In this document: piece after piece, positions 28,411 through 37,107 of the stretch
Numbering within the stretch: the first letter of the stretch is position 1
Layout of the letters: every line of letters begins with the position of its first letter
Assembly (NCBI RefSeq): GCF_002192695.1
Contig: NZ_MTLG01000081.1
Location: 1 to 64,000 of the forward strand
DNA from: Achromobacter xylosoxidans
GTDB lineage: Bacteria; Pseudomonadota; Gammaproteobacteria; Burkholderiales; Burkholderiaceae_B
Reading direction: 5' to 3'
Length of the DNA stretch: 64,000 nucleotides
Translations under genes and position numbers: made by a program
The notes under the pieces: generated by a model
Seen by the model: the letters and a program-made list of their open reading frames with translations, nothing else
Told to the model about the DNA's origin: nothing
The model's database searches: none

Positions 28411-29634
28411 TTGTCCGCATCAACCCCGGCGCCATCGGCCGCGCCCAGCGCTGAACTCACGCCGCAGGCGCAGCGCGGCAACATCGCCAGGCTGACGATC
28501 GCGCAGGCGCTGGCGGGCGCCAACGCCGTCGTGGTCTACGCCACCGGCGCGATCGTCGGCGACATGCTGGCGCCGGACAAGACGCTGGCGACCCTGCCGA
28601 TTTCCATCTTCGTGGTCGGCATGGCCGCCTGCATCCTCCCCATGGGCGCCATTGCCAGGCGCCATGGCCGGCGCGCGGCGTTTCTCGCGGGCACCGCCTG
28701 CGGCGTGCTGGTGGGCCTGCTGGCCGCCGCCGCCATCGTGCTGAGCTCATTCTGGCTGTTCTGCCTGGGCACCTTCTTTGGCGGCGCGTACGCGGCCGTC
28801 GTGCTGTCGTTCCGCTTCGCGGCGGCCGACGGCGTGTCCCCTGCAAGGCGCGCCCGCGCCCTGTCCTTCGTGATGGGCGGCGGCGTGCTGGCGGGCGTGG
28901 TCGGCCCGCAGCTGGTCACCTACACGATGTATCTGTGGCCCGTCCACATGTTCGCGGCGACCTATCTGGTGCAGGCAGCGGTCGCGGCGATCTCGGCCCT
29001 GGTCCTGCTGGGCGTGCACCTGCCCATGCCCAGCGCGGCCGAGGTCGCGGGCGGACGGCCGCTGGGCTTGATCGCGCGCCAGCCGCAGTTCATCACGGCG
29101 GTGGTCTGCGGCGCCGTTTCCTACTTGCTGATGAACTTCCTGATGACCGCCGCGCCGCTGGCCATGCATCTTTGCGGCCATTCCCAGGAAAGCGCCAACC
29201 TCGGCCTGCAATGGCACGTCATCGCCATGTACGGCCCCAGCTTCTTCACGGGACGCCTCATCACGCGTTTCGGCGCCGGACGCATCGTCACGGCGGGCCT
29301 GGCGCTCACCGGCCTGTCCGCGGCCATCGGCCTCACCGGCATCGACGTGGCCCATTTCTGGGTCACATTGATCCTGCTGGGCCTGGGCTGGAACTTCGGC
29401 TTCGTCGGCGCGTCGGCGCTGGTGCTGGAATGCCATCGTCCCGAGGAGAAGACCCGGGTGCAGTCGCTCAATGACTTCATCATCTTCGGCACCATGGCGG
29501 TCGGCTCCTTCGCCTCCGGCGGCCTGCTGGCCGCCTACGATTGGGCGACCGTGCTGTGGGTGTCGTTCATCCCCCTGGCCATCGCGGCGGTCGCGCTGCT
29601 GGCCGGGTCCGCCAGGAGCCGCGAACAGGCTTGA
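28411..29634 (+). CDS. MFS transporter with TTG start
   Basis: A 407-residue major facilitator with about 12 membrane segments. The loop 2-3 motif is visible as GAIARRHGRRAAFLAG, and the second half has TGRLITRFGAGRIVTAG. The TTG at 28411 is chosen because GAGGAG lies 6-7 bases upstream and the protein then begins with a polar leader before the first helix; upstream ATGs in frame lie inside the ADH gene. It is the fourth gene of the cupin operon. Its cargo is probably that operon's substrate or product. Its sequence resembles small-molecule MFS_1 permeases without closer assignment. Confidence 0.87.
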   Translation: MSASTPAPSAAPSAELTPQAQRGNIARLTIAQALAGANAVVVYATGAIVGDMLAPDKTLATLPISIFVVGMAACILPMGAIARRHGRRAAFLAGTACGVLVGLLAAAAIVLSSFWLFCLGTFFGGAYAAVVLSFRFAAADGVSPARRARALSFVMGGGVLAGVVGPQLVTYTMYLWPVHMFAATYLVQAAVAAISALVLLGVHLPMPSAAEVAGGRPLGLIARQPQFITAVVCGAVSYLLMNFLMTAAPLAMHLCGHSQESANLGLQWHVIAMYGPSFFTGRLITRFGAGRIVTAGLALTGLSAAIGLTGIDVAHFWVTLILLGLGWNFGFVGASALVLECHRPEEKTRVQSLNDFIIFGTMAVGSFASGGLLAAYDWATVLWVSFIPLAIAAVALLAGSARSREQA

Positions 29635-29691
29635 CCCTCACGCAACGTCATGTCCCAGAGTTCGTTCCGCGCCATCAACAGGAGGAATGCC

Positions 29692-30720
29692 GTGCAACTG
29701 AAAGTAGGAGAGCTGGCCAGGCGGAGCGGACTGACGGTCCGCACGCTGCACCACTATCACGCGATCGGGCTGCTCACGCCTTCGGCGCGCGCCGACAACG
29801 GCTATCGGCTATATGGCCGCGACGACATCGCCCGGCTGCATCAGATCCAGGCGCTGCGCCGCTTTGGATTGCCGCTGGCCGAAATCGGCGCTTATCTGGA
29901 CCAGCCCGACACTCCCATGGACGAGATCATCGCCAAGCAGATCGCGATGCTCGATCGCCAGATCCAACAGGCCTCCCGGCTGCGCGAGCGTCTCGCCCAG
30001 CTGCAGGGGCAGTTGGCGCAAGGCAGGGAACCGGAACTGGCCGATTGGCTCACCACTCTGGAACTCATGACCATGTACGACAAATACTTTTCCCCCGATG
30101 AACTGGCCCGCCTGCCCATGTACCGCAGCAGCCAGAATGGCGACGCCGACTGGATCGCGCTGATCAAGGAGGTGCAGGCGCAGATCGATGCAGGCGTCGC
30201 GCCCGAAGCGGCGCGGCCGCGCGAACTGGCTCTGCGCTGGATGACCTTGCTGCTGCGCGACACCAATCGCGACCCGCGCCTGCTGGTCAAGCTGAACCGG
30301 ATGCACGAACAGGAGCCCGCGATGCAGGCGCACATCGGCGTCTCGCGGGCCTTGCGCGACTACGTGCTGCAGGCCTTCTCGGAAAGCAAGCTGCGGATCT
30401 ACGAGAAGTACCTCACTCCGGACGAAGCCCGCTACATGCGGGAGCACTACGGCGACCGCATCGGCGAATGGCCCGAACTAATGGCCGAGGTGCGCGACGC
30501 GCTCGACGCAGGCGCGGCGCCGGACTCCCCCACCGCGCTGGCGCTGGCCCGGCGCTGGCTGGACCTGTTCCGCAGCTATGCCGGCAACGATCCCGCCACC
30601 CAGGCGAAGTTCCGCCATGCGCTGATGACCGAGCCCGAACTCACCGCCGGCACCTGGACCGATGACGCCAGCCTGTCGTTCATGCGGCAGGCGATGGGCG
30701 TATTGGCGGCGGCGCGCTAG
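29692..30720 (+). CDS. MerR-family regulator with duplicated TipAS-like domains
   Basis: A 342-residue MerR regulator. The winged HTH (KVGELARRSGLTVRTLHHYH, IGLLTPSARADNGYRLYGRDD) and a dimerising coiled coil (to about residue 115) are followed by two TipAS-like helical domains: the first begins MTMYDKYFSPDELARLP and the second IYEKYLTPDEARYMREHY. Both continue with a W..L..EV...D.G..P.S..A..L..RW..L segment, so the C-terminal half is a tandem duplication. The GTG start at 29692 has a perfect AGGAGGA 5 bases upstream; an ATG at 29650 has none. TipAS domains bind thiopeptide-like drugs in other bacteria. The ligand here is unknown. It lies 57 bases after the MFS gene. Confidence 0.88.
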   Translation: MQLKVGELARRSGLTVRTLHHYHAIGLLTPSARADNGYRLYGRDDIARLHQIQALRRFGLPLAEIGAYLDQPDTPMDEIIAKQIAMLDRQIQQASRLRERLAQLQGQLAQGREPELADWLTTLELMTMYDKYFSPDELARLPMYRSSQNGDADWIALIKEVQAQIDAGVAPEAARPRELALRWMTLLLRDTNRDPRLLVKLNRMHEQEPAMQAHIGVSRALRDYVLQAFSESKLRIYEKYLTPDEARYMREHYGDRIGEWPELMAEVRDALDAGAAPDSPTALALARRWLDLFRSYAGNDPATQAKFRHALMTEPELTAGTWTDDASLSFMRQAMGVLAAAR

Positions 30721-30739
30721 GCGCAGTCGGCCAGGCCAT

Positions 30740-30773
30740 GGGCAGGTCCCGTCCCCACCGGGCCTGCCCTTTT
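30740..30773 (+). terminator. Rho-independent terminator after the MerR-TipAS gene
   Basis: GGGCAGG pairs with CCTGCCC (extended by CCCG/CGGG across one bulge) and is followed by TTTT. It begins 19 bases past the MerR stop and ends the cluster before the GntR gene. Confidence 0.75.
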
Positions 30774-30810
30774 GCTAGACTGACCGGCCCTATCCCTCTC
30801 CTTCCCCAAC

Positions 30811-31497
30811 ATGCCCCAGGAAGTCCGCCCCGACCCCAGCGCCGACGATATCGCCAAGGAAATCTCGGCGGCCATCGTCGCGCACAAGCTGCCGCCGGGC
30901 ACGCGGCTGCGCGAGGAGGCGCTGGCGGGGGTGTACCAGGTCAGCCGGACCAAGATCCGCGCCGCGCTGCTGATGCTGTCCAAGGACAAGCTGATCAACA
31001 TCGTGCCGGACAAGGGCGCGTTCGTGAGCAAGCCGGACGCGAACGAGGCGCGCGAGGTCTATGCGGTGCGGCGCATCCTGGAAGCGGCGCTGGCGCGCGA
31101 ATTCGTGGCACGGGCAACGGCGGCCGACTACCGCCGCATCGACGCGCATCTGGCCGCGGAGCGCCGCGCGCTGGAAGGCGGCGACGTGCAGGAGCGCAAC
31201 CGGCTGCTCGGGCACTTCCACATCCTGCTGGCCGAGACCGTGGGCAATTCCGTGCTGACGGGGATGCTGCGCGAACTCTCGGCCCGCAGCGCCGTCATCA
31301 CCGTGCTGTATCAAAGTTCGCACGATGCCAGTTGTTCGTCGCAGGAGCACCACGCCTTCATCGAGGCCGCCCGCGCCGGCGATGCCGACCGTGCCTGCGC
31401 GCTGATGGACGCGCATCTGGAGCACGTGCAGACGGCGCTGAACTTCAAGGACGGCGGCCGCCGCGGCGCCGACCTCGTCAGCGCGCTGCTCAGCTGA
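30811..31497 (+). CDS. GntR-family regulator (FadR/FCD type)
   Basis: A 228-residue regulator with an N-terminal winged HTH (IVAHKLPPGTRLREEALAGVYQVSRTKIRAAL, then IVPDKGAFVS) and an all-helical FCD effector domain. Family ligand positions include VYAVRRILEAALAREF and the His-rich contacts in LLGHFHILLAETVGN and SSQEHHAFIEA. These FCD regulators usually bind a carboxylate with a metal and repress catabolic or transport genes. It stands alone between a terminator and a convergent LysR gene, so its target is not evident. Confidence 0.88.
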   Translation: MPQEVRPDPSADDIAKEISAAIVAHKLPPGTRLREEALAGVYQVSRTKIRAALLMLSKDKLINIVPDKGAFVSKPDANEAREVYAVRRILEAALAREFVARATAADYRRIDAHLAAERRALEGGDVQERNRLLGHFHILLAETVGNSVLTGMLRELSARSAVITVLYQSSHDASCSSQEHHAFIEAARAGDADRACALMDAHLEHVQTALNFKDGGRRGADLVSALLS

Positions 31498-31514
31498 GAC
31501 CGGGCAGGCCCGCG

Positions 31515-32399
31515 CTACGGTTGGGCCTGCGTCCCCGCCAGCAGCTGGCCCATGCGCAGCTGCAGCCAGAGTTCCGTCTCGCTCAGGCTGCCGCCCCGCA
31601 GCCATAGCGTGCGCACGGACAGCATGGGCAGGAACAGGTCCGCGCAGCGCACCCTGACGAGTTCGTTGCTGAAACCCTGGTATTCGCCGATGTTCAGCGG
31701 CAGGATGGCCCAGCCCACGCCATTGGCCGCCATGGCGGCGATGTTGTAGCTGCTGTCGGCCCGCCAGACCGACGGGCTCAGCACCACCTGGTCGACGCCG
31801 TCCATCTGCATGAGCAACTGGCGGTGCCGCGCCAGATCGTTGCGCCCGACCTCGGGCAGCGCGGCCAGCGGATGGCCCTGCGCCACGAAGATGCCTTGCG
31901 CCACATTGCCCAGATGGCGATGGGCGTAGGCGCTGCCGGGATCGCCGCGATCGAACTGAAAAGCCAGGCTGGCGCGGCCTTGTTCCACATAGTCGGCGAC
32001 CTCCGTCGCGGTGCCGTTGAGCTGGGTCAGCTCCAGCGCCGGATAGCGTTCGGCCAGTTCCTTGAGCAACTGATCGGCCACCAGATAAGGCAGGCCTTCG
32101 TCCAGCGCGATGGCCAGGCGCGCTTCGCGCCCGGCGGCAAAGGACAAGGCGCGCTGCTCCAGCGCGCCCGCCTGCCGCAGCAGTTCCAGCGCCTCCTGCA
32201 GCATGACCTCGCCGGCGGCGGTCAGGGTGGCGTTGCGCCGCGACCGGTCGAACAGCTCCACGCCCAGGTCCGCTTCCAGCAGGCCCACCGAGGTACTGAC
32301 CGCCGACTGCGCCCGGCCCAGGCGCCGCGCGGCCGCCGAGAACGATCCGGATTCGGCCGCGGCGGCGAAATGGCGCAGCTGTTCCAGCGTCCATTGCAT
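31515..32399 (-). CDS. LysR-type regulator divergent from a DHA2 transporter
   Basis: A 294-residue LysR regulator: LEQLRHFAAAAESGSFSAAARR then LGRAQSAVSTSVGLLEADLG as HTH, LTAAGEVMLQEALELLRQAG as linker, and an effector domain from EARLAIALDEGLPY. The start has an excellent GGAGGTG SD. It is divergent from the 14-TM MFS gene at 32553, with a perfect CATCTA-N5-TAGATG dyad in between. It most likely controls that transporter. Confidence 0.9.
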   Translation of the reverse strand: MQWTLEQLRHFAAAAESGSFSAAARRLGRAQSAVSTSVGLLEADLGVELFDRSRRNATLTAAGEVMLQEALELLRQAGALEQRALSFAAGREARLAIALDEGLPYLVADQLLKELAERYPALELTQLNGTATEVADYVEQGRASLAFQFDRGDPGSAYAHRHLGNVAQGIFVAQGHPLAALPEVGRNDLARHRQLLMQMDGVDQVVLSPSVWRADSSYNIAAMAANGVGWAILPLNIGEYQGFSNELVRVRCADLFLPMLSVRTLWLRGGSLSETELWLQLRMGQLLAGTQAQP

Positions 32400-32418
32400 G
32401 TTTCACCTCCGATCGATC

Positions 32419-32435
32419 CATCTATTTTATAGATG
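32419..32435. promoter_or_regulatory. LysR box (CATCTA-N5-TAGATG dyad)
   Basis: A perfect inverted repeat with 6-bp arms and a TTTTA spacer includes the T-N11-A form expected of LysR operators (ATCTATTTTATAGAT). It sits 20 bases upstream of the LysR start and about 118 bases upstream of the divergent MFS gene, in an AT-rich island. This is a strong candidate for autoregulation and activation. Confidence 0.65.
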
Positions 32436-32552
32436 AATCCCAACTTTTTTATGCAAATTACAAGATGGATAATGGCGGCCTCTGAGACCCGGCCATCCCG
32501 GCCCCGCCCGCATCCGCGGCGCGGCAGGCGTTTCAGTTTCAGGAGTAGAACC

Positions 32553-34064
32553 ATGCAGCGGACTGAACCGAACGCTGTCGCCACGGCCGCGCCCGGCCGC
32601 TGGCTGGTGCTGGCCATCGTGTCCAGCGCCTTGCTGTTGATCGTGGTCGACATGACCGTCCTCTACACCGCCCTGCCGCGGCTGACGCACGAATTGCATG
32701 TCAACGCGTCGGAAAAGCTGTGGATCGTGAACATCTATGCGCTGGTCGTGTCCGGCCTGCTGCTGGGCATGGGCACGCTGGGAGACCGCCTGGGACACAA
32801 GCGCCTGTTCATGGCGGGGCTGGTCGTGTTCGGCATCGCCTCGCTGGCCGCGGCCTACTCGCCCGGCGCTGCCACGCTGATCGCGGCGCGCGCGCTGCTG
32901 GCCGTGGGCGCGGCCATGATGATGCCGGCCACCCTGTCCATCCTGCGCCTGACCTTCGCCGACGAGCGCGAGCGCGCCGTCGCCATCGGCGTATGGGCCT
33001 CGGTGGCCTCGGGCGGCGCCGCGGTCGGCCCGGTGGTCGGCGGCGTGTTGCTGGAGCATTTCTGGTGGGGCTCCGTGTTCCTCATCAACGTGCCCATCGT
33101 GCTGCTGGCCCTGCCGCTGGCCTGGCGCCTGATCCCGGCCAGCCGCCCGGACGCCGCGCGGCCCTGGGACCTGTTGGGCTCGCTGCAGGTGATGGCCGGC
33201 CTGATCCTGTGCGCCTACGCGCTGAAGGAACTGGGCAAGACCGATCCGTCCTGGCGCGATGCCGGCCTGGCCTGCGCGGCGGGCGCGGCCATGCTCGCCG
33301 TGTTCGTGCGGCGCCAGCGTGCGCGGCCCTATCCGCTGATCGACTTCGCCATCTTCCGCAACCTCAGCTTCAGCTCGGCGGTGGCGGCCGCGCTGTTCGC
33401 CGCCGCCGCCCTGCTGGGCATGGAACTGGTGTTCAGCCAGCGGCTGCAGCTGGTCATGGGCATGTCGCCGCTGCAAGCCGCGCTCTTCATCCTGCCGCTG
33501 TCGCTGGCCGCCTTCATCGCCGGCCCGCTGGCGGGCTGGCTGCTGGGCCGCGTCAACAGCGCCACCATGCTGTCCCTGTCGCTGCTGGTCTCGGGCCTGG
33601 GCATGACGGGCTATCTGCTGAGCTACGACGCGGCGCTGCTGCCGCAAATGGTCAGCCTGTGCGTGCTGGGCGCGGGCATAGGCGCCACCATGACGGCGGC
33701 GTCCAGCACCATCATGCAGAGCGCCACGCCCGAGCGCGCCGGCATGGCGGCCTCGATCGAAGAGGTCTCTTACGAACTGGGCGGAGCCTTGGGCGTCACC
33801 TTGATGGGCTCCATCCTGTCCGGCGTCTACGCCCGCACGCTGTCGGTGCCGGCAGGCCTGCCCCAGTCCGCCCTGGCGCGCGACAGCCTGGACCAGGCGC
33901 TGATCGTCGCCGACGGCCTGTCGTCCGACCTGGGCCTGGCGTTGACGCGCCTGGCCAAGACGGCATTCGACACCGGCTATGCCGCCGTCATCGCCACCGC
34001 GGCGGCGATGCTGCTGGTCACGGCGGGATTCGTGCTGTTCAACCGCAGGCGCATGGCGGCCTGA
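32553..34064 (+). CDS. DHA2-family MFS drug:H+ antiporter
   Basis: A 503-residue transporter with about 14 membrane segments. It carries the DHA2 signatures LLIVVDMTVLYTALPRLTHE in helix 1, GDRLGHKRLFMAGLVVFG in loop 2-3 and GGAAVGPVVGGVLLEHFWW in helix 5, typical of EmrB/QacA/SmvA-type exporters. Start 32553 has AGGAG 8 bases upstream; the in-frame ATG at 32433 would overlap the operator and add a polar basic stretch. Divergent LysR control is likely. The SmvA-like N-terminus (WLVLAIVSSALLLIVVDMT) suggests export of cationic biocides, which is inference. Confidence 0.9.
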   Translation: MQRTEPNAVATAAPGRWLVLAIVSSALLLIVVDMTVLYTALPRLTHELHVNASEKLWIVNIYALVVSGLLLGMGTLGDRLGHKRLFMAGLVVFGIASLAAAYSPGAATLIAARALLAVGAAMMMPATLSILRLTFADERERAVAIGVWASVASGGAAVGPVVGGVLLEHFWWGSVFLINVPIVLLALPLAWRLIPASRPDAARPWDLLGSLQVMAGLILCAYALKELGKTDPSWRDAGLACAAGAAMLAVFVRRQRARPYPLIDFAIFRNLSFSSAVAAALFAAAALLGMELVFSQRLQLVMGMSPLQAALFILPLSLAAFIAGPLAGWLLGRVNSATMLSLSLLVSGLGMTGYLLSYDAALLPQMVSLCVLGAGIGATMTAASSTIMQSATPERAGMAASIEEVSYELGGALGVTLMGSILSGVYARTLSVPAGLPQSALARDSLDQALIVADGLSSDLGLALTRLAKTAFDTGYAAVIATAAAMLLVTAGFVLFNRRRMAA

Positions 34065-34068
34065 GACA

Positions 34069-34085
34069 GGCCGGCCATGCCGGCC
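34069..34085. terminator. Hairpin between convergent MFS and PLP-enzyme genes
   Basis: GGCCGGC-CAT-GCCGGCC lies in the 26-base gap between the two convergent genes. It is strong but without a T-run and could help end either transcript. Confidence 0.4.
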
Positions 34086-34090
34086 CCGGC

Positions 34091-35374
34091 TCAGCAGGTG
34101 CGGAAGGCGTGGTCCATGTCCGCGATCAGGTCTTCTTCGTGCTCCAGCCCGATGGACACGCGCACCAGCCCCTCGGACACGCCGGCTGCATCCCGCTCGT
34201 CGGCGGGCACGCCGGAGTGCGTGGTGGAGGCCGGATGGCAGATCAGCGACTCGGTACCCCCCAGGCTGACGGCCGATTTGAACAGGTGCAGGGCGTTGAT
34301 GAAGCGGAACGCCTTGGCGCGCCCGCCTTCCAGCACGAAGGCGAAGGTGGAGCCCGGGCCGGTGCACTGGCGCTTGTAGACTTCCTGGTAGGCCCGATCG
34401 GCAATCATTTCCGGATGGAAGATCCGCACCTTTTCATGCGGGTTGCCGGACAGCCACTGGGCCACCTTGGTCGCCGTGCGCGCCGCCTGCTTCATGCGCA
34501 GCACCACGGTTTCCATCGAGCGCGTGATCATCCAGCAGGAATGCGGGTCCAGCTGCGAGCCGAACGCGCTGCGGATGGCGCGCACCTTCTTGACCAGCGC
34601 CTTGCTGCCGGTGACGGCGCCCGCAACCAGATCGCTGTGGCCGCCCACGTACTTGGTCAGCGAATACACGCACAGGTCCACGCCATGCTCGGCCGGCTTC
34701 TGGAAGATCGGCCCCAACAGCGTGTTGTCGCACACCGACACGGGGCGGTAGCCGTGACGCGTTTCGAAGGCGTCCAGCTCATTCTTCATGGCCTCGAAAT
34801 CGATCAGCGCATTGGTCGGATTGGCGGGCGTTTCAACAAAAAACAGGCGCACCGGGCCCTGGGCCGCCGCAGCCTCCAGCGCCGCGCGCATGCTCTTGGC
34901 CGACAGGCCGTCCTCGACGGCATGCGAGCCTATGCCCCATTCCGGAAAGATCTTGGAGATCAGGGTCTCGGTGCCGCCATACAGCGGCACCGACTGCACC
35001 AATTGATCGCCCGGCCGCAGAAAGGCCAGGAACACCGCACTGATCGCCGACATGCCGCTGGACGTCACCGCGGCATCTTCCGAGCCATCCAGCAGCGCCA
35101 GGCGGTCTTCGACGATTTCCAGGTTGGGATGGTTGAAGCGGCTGTACACCAGCCCCGCCGACTCGCCCTGCGGCAGGGGCTTGCGGCCCGAGACCAGGTC
35201 GAAGAACGCCGCGCCGTCCTCGGCCGAGCGGAACGCGAAGGTGGACGTCAGGAACACCGGCGGCTTGACCGCGCCCTCCGACAGAAAAGGGTCGAAGCCG
35301 TAGGACATCATCTGCGTTTCCGCGTGCAGCGGGCGGCCGAAGATGTCCTTCTTGTGATAGCTGGAGTAACTCAT
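34091..35374 (-). CDS. Cys/Met-metabolism PLP-dependent enzyme (cystathionine gamma-synthase family)
   Basis: A 427-residue fold-type I PLP enzyme. The Schiff-base lysine lies in DLCVYSLTKYVGGHSDLVAG. Other family features are the phosphate-binding VTSSGMSAISAVFLAFLRPG, the GGTETLISKIFPEWG substrate loop, FFVETPANPTN and VCDNTLLGP. The C-terminal STTHSGVPADERDAAGVSEG and VRVSIGLEHEEDLIAD match cystathionine gamma-synthase, gamma-lyase and methionine gamma-lyase. Which reaction it performs cannot be decided by sequence reading. The divergent Lrp/AsnC regulator gene suggests amino-acid-responsive control, possibly for methionine or homocysteine turnover. Confidence 0.9.
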   Translation of the reverse strand: MSYSSYHKKDIFGRPLHAETQMMSYGFDPFLSEGAVKPPVFLTSTFAFRSAEDGAAFFDLVSGRKPLPQGESAGLVYSRFNHPNLEIVEDRLALLDGSEDAAVTSSGMSAISAVFLAFLRPGDQLVQSVPLYGGTETLISKIFPEWGIGSHAVEDGLSAKSMRAALEAAAAQGPVRLFFVETPANPTNALIDFEAMKNELDAFETRHGYRPVSVCDNTLLGPIFQKPAEHGVDLCVYSLTKYVGGHSDLVAGAVTGSKALVKKVRAIRSAFGSQLDPHSCWMITRSMETVVLRMKQAARTATKVAQWLSGNPHEKVRIFHPEMIADRAYQEVYKRQCTGPGSTFAFVLEGGRAKAFRFINALHLFKSAVSLGGTESLICHPASTTHSGVPADERDAAGVSEGLVRVSIGLEHEEDLIADMDHAFRTC

Positions 35375-35563
35375 GGTGTGCCTCTCTGTCTGGTTTCCGG
35401 GGCCCGGACGAGCCGCCGGGCAGGCGCGTCACGCATGCGAAAACGATAGCGCCGCGCGCCCCGGGCTGCTTGGAAGTATGGCGGCAGGCGGCGGCAAGTT
35501 TCTTTCCATTTGCGTCGCCATACAGAGATAATGGGAAAGATCATTCCCCATGAGCCGCACTTC

Positions 35564-36043
35564 ATGAAAGACACTGCCTTGTTACATCAACTTGACGCGA
35601 TCGATTGGAAAATCATGAAAATCCTTCAAGAAGATGGCCGGCTCAGCAACGCCGAACTGGCCGAGCGCGTCGCGCTGTCGGCCTCGCCCTGCTGGAAGCG
35701 CTTGAAGCGCCTGGAATCGTCCGGGGTCATCCGCGGCTACCAGGCCGTGCTGGACCGCCGCGCGCTGGGGATCGGGGTGGTGGCCTTCGTCAGCATCTCG
35801 CTGGAGAACCACACGGAGAAGACCTGCCAGGCCTTCGAGGCCAGCGTGCTCGCCATGCCCGAGGTCCTGGCCTGCCACAACACCACCGGGCAGCACGATT
35901 ATCTGCTGCACATCGTGGCGCGGGATTTCGACGCCTATTCGGAATTCGTGCGTAGCCGCCTGCGCACCCTGCCCGGCGTCAAGGAACTGCTGAGCACGCT
36001 GTCGATGCACGAGGTCAAGTCGTCCACCCGGCTGCACCTGTAA
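35564..36043 (+). CDS. Lrp/AsnC-family transcriptional regulator
   Basis: A 159-residue Lrp-type protein. The HTH reads LDAIDWKIMKILQEDGRLSN, AELAERVALSASPCWKRLKRLE, and the RAM effector domain runs from YQAVLDRRALGIGVVAFVSI to LPGVKELLSTLSMHEVK. The start at 35564 gives normal family length; ATGs at 35531 and 35510 are possible but would add unusual leaders, and none has a strong SD. It is divergent from the PLP enzyme, and a CTTTCCAT / ATGGGAAAG near-dyad lies between them. It is convergent with wspR. Confidence 0.88.
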   Translation: MKDTALLHQLDAIDWKIMKILQEDGRLSNAELAERVALSASPCWKRLKRLESSGVIRGYQAVLDRRALGIGVVAFVSISLENHTEKTCQAFEASVLAMPEVLACHNTTGQHDYLLHIVARDFDAYSEFVRSRLRTLPGVKELLSTLSMHEVKSSTRLHL

Positions 36044-36059
36044 GACGGCGGCAGCACGC

Positions 36060-37073
36060 CTACATCACGCCGGGAACGACGCGGTTGCGGCCCTGCCGCT
36101 TGGCTTGATAGAGGCCGCGGTCGGCCACCTGGATCAGATCGGTGCAGGGCTGGTCGCCCTGGGGCACTGCCGTGGCCGTGCCGATGCTGACCGTCAGCCA
36201 GGGGCCGTCGCCGCTGTCCTTCTGCGGAATCTGCAAGGCTTCCACCGCGCGGCGCAGCTTCTCGGCGGCCAGCCGCGCGCTGCCGGCCGGCGTGCCCGGC
36301 AACACCAACGCGAACTCCTCGCCGCCAAAGCGCGCCGCCAGGTCGGTGGAGCGATCGCAGCTGGCGAAGATGGTGTTGGCCACGCGCTTGAGCGCCTCGT
36401 CGCCGGCGATGTGGCCGTAGGTGTCGTTGTAGGCCTTGAAGTGGTCCACGTCGATCATGAGCATGCTGATTTCACGCCCGTCGCGGCGCGCGCGCTGCCA
36501 CTCGGCGTTGAGGTATTCGTCGAAGTAGCGGCGGTTGCCCAGCCCGGTGAGGCCGTCGGAATTGGTCAGCCGGCGCAGCTCCATATTGCTTTCCAGCAAC
36601 TGCTGCTGGCTCTGGCGCAGGGCCTGATAGGCCTCGTCGCGCTGCACCAGCGCCAGATAGGAGCGCGAGTGGTAGCGGATGCGCGCCACCAGTTCGATGG
36701 AGTCGGGCAGCTTCACCAGGTAGTCGTTGGCGCCGGCCGCAAAGGCCGCGCTCTTGATCGCCGGGTCCTCCTTGGTGGACAGCACGATGATGGGTATGTC
36801 GCGCGTCACCGGATGGCCGCGGTATTCCTGCACCAGGCTCAACCCGTCCACGCCCGGCAGCACCAGGTCCTGCAGGATGACGGTGGGCCGGGTCTGGATC
36901 GCCACGGCAAGCGCCTTTTCGGGATCCGAACAATAGTGGAAGTCGATATTGCCTTCCGTGGCCAAGGCCCGCCTGATGGCCTCGCCGACCATCACCTGGT
37001 CGTCGACGAGCAAGACCATGGCCGCATGCGAATTCAGGTTCGCCGAAGCCGAGCTGTCAATGGGAGGTTGCAT
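36060..37073 (-). CDS. wspR: WspR: response-regulator diguanylate cyclase
   Basis: A 337-residue output protein of the Wsp pathway that makes c-di-GMP from GTP. The receiver domain has VDD acidic residues and the phospho-acceptor in [14 protein letters not shown] (Asp69). A helical stalk (residues about 140-175) leads to the GGDEF domain, whose active site is [13 protein letters not shown] near residue 246. An inhibitory-site RSTD lies five residues before it, so product feedback should operate. ATG 37073 is supported by AAGGA and lies 35 bases after wspF; an in-frame start at 37115 would overlap wspF. It is the last gene of the operon, as in Pseudomonas. Confidence 0.94.
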   Translation of the reverse strand: MQPPIDSSASANLNSHAAMVLLVDDQVMVGEAIRRALATEGNIDFHYCSDPEKALAVAIQTRPTVILQDLVLPGVDGLSLVQEYRGHPVTRDIPIIVLSTKEDPAIKSAAFAAGANDYLVKLPDSIELVARIRYHSRSYLALVQRDEAYQALRQSQQQLLESNMELRRLTNSDGLTGLGNRRYFDEYLNAEWQRARRDGREISMLMIDVDHFKAYNDTYGHIAGDEALKRVANTIFASCDRSTDLAARFGGEEFALVLPGTPAGSARLAAEKLRRAVEALQIPQKDSGDGPWLTVSIGTATAVPQGDQPCTDLIQVADRGLYQAKRQGRNRVVPGVM

Positions 37074-37107
37074 AGTAAGTCCTTGAATTCTTTCGAGGTC
37101 CGCGTGC

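Noticed and set aside
32720..35449. A 909-codon plus-strand frame spanning MFS and PLP-enzyme genes
   Set aside because: It covers a second frame of the MFS gene and the antisense of the PLP enzyme, both clearly real, so it is a shadow.
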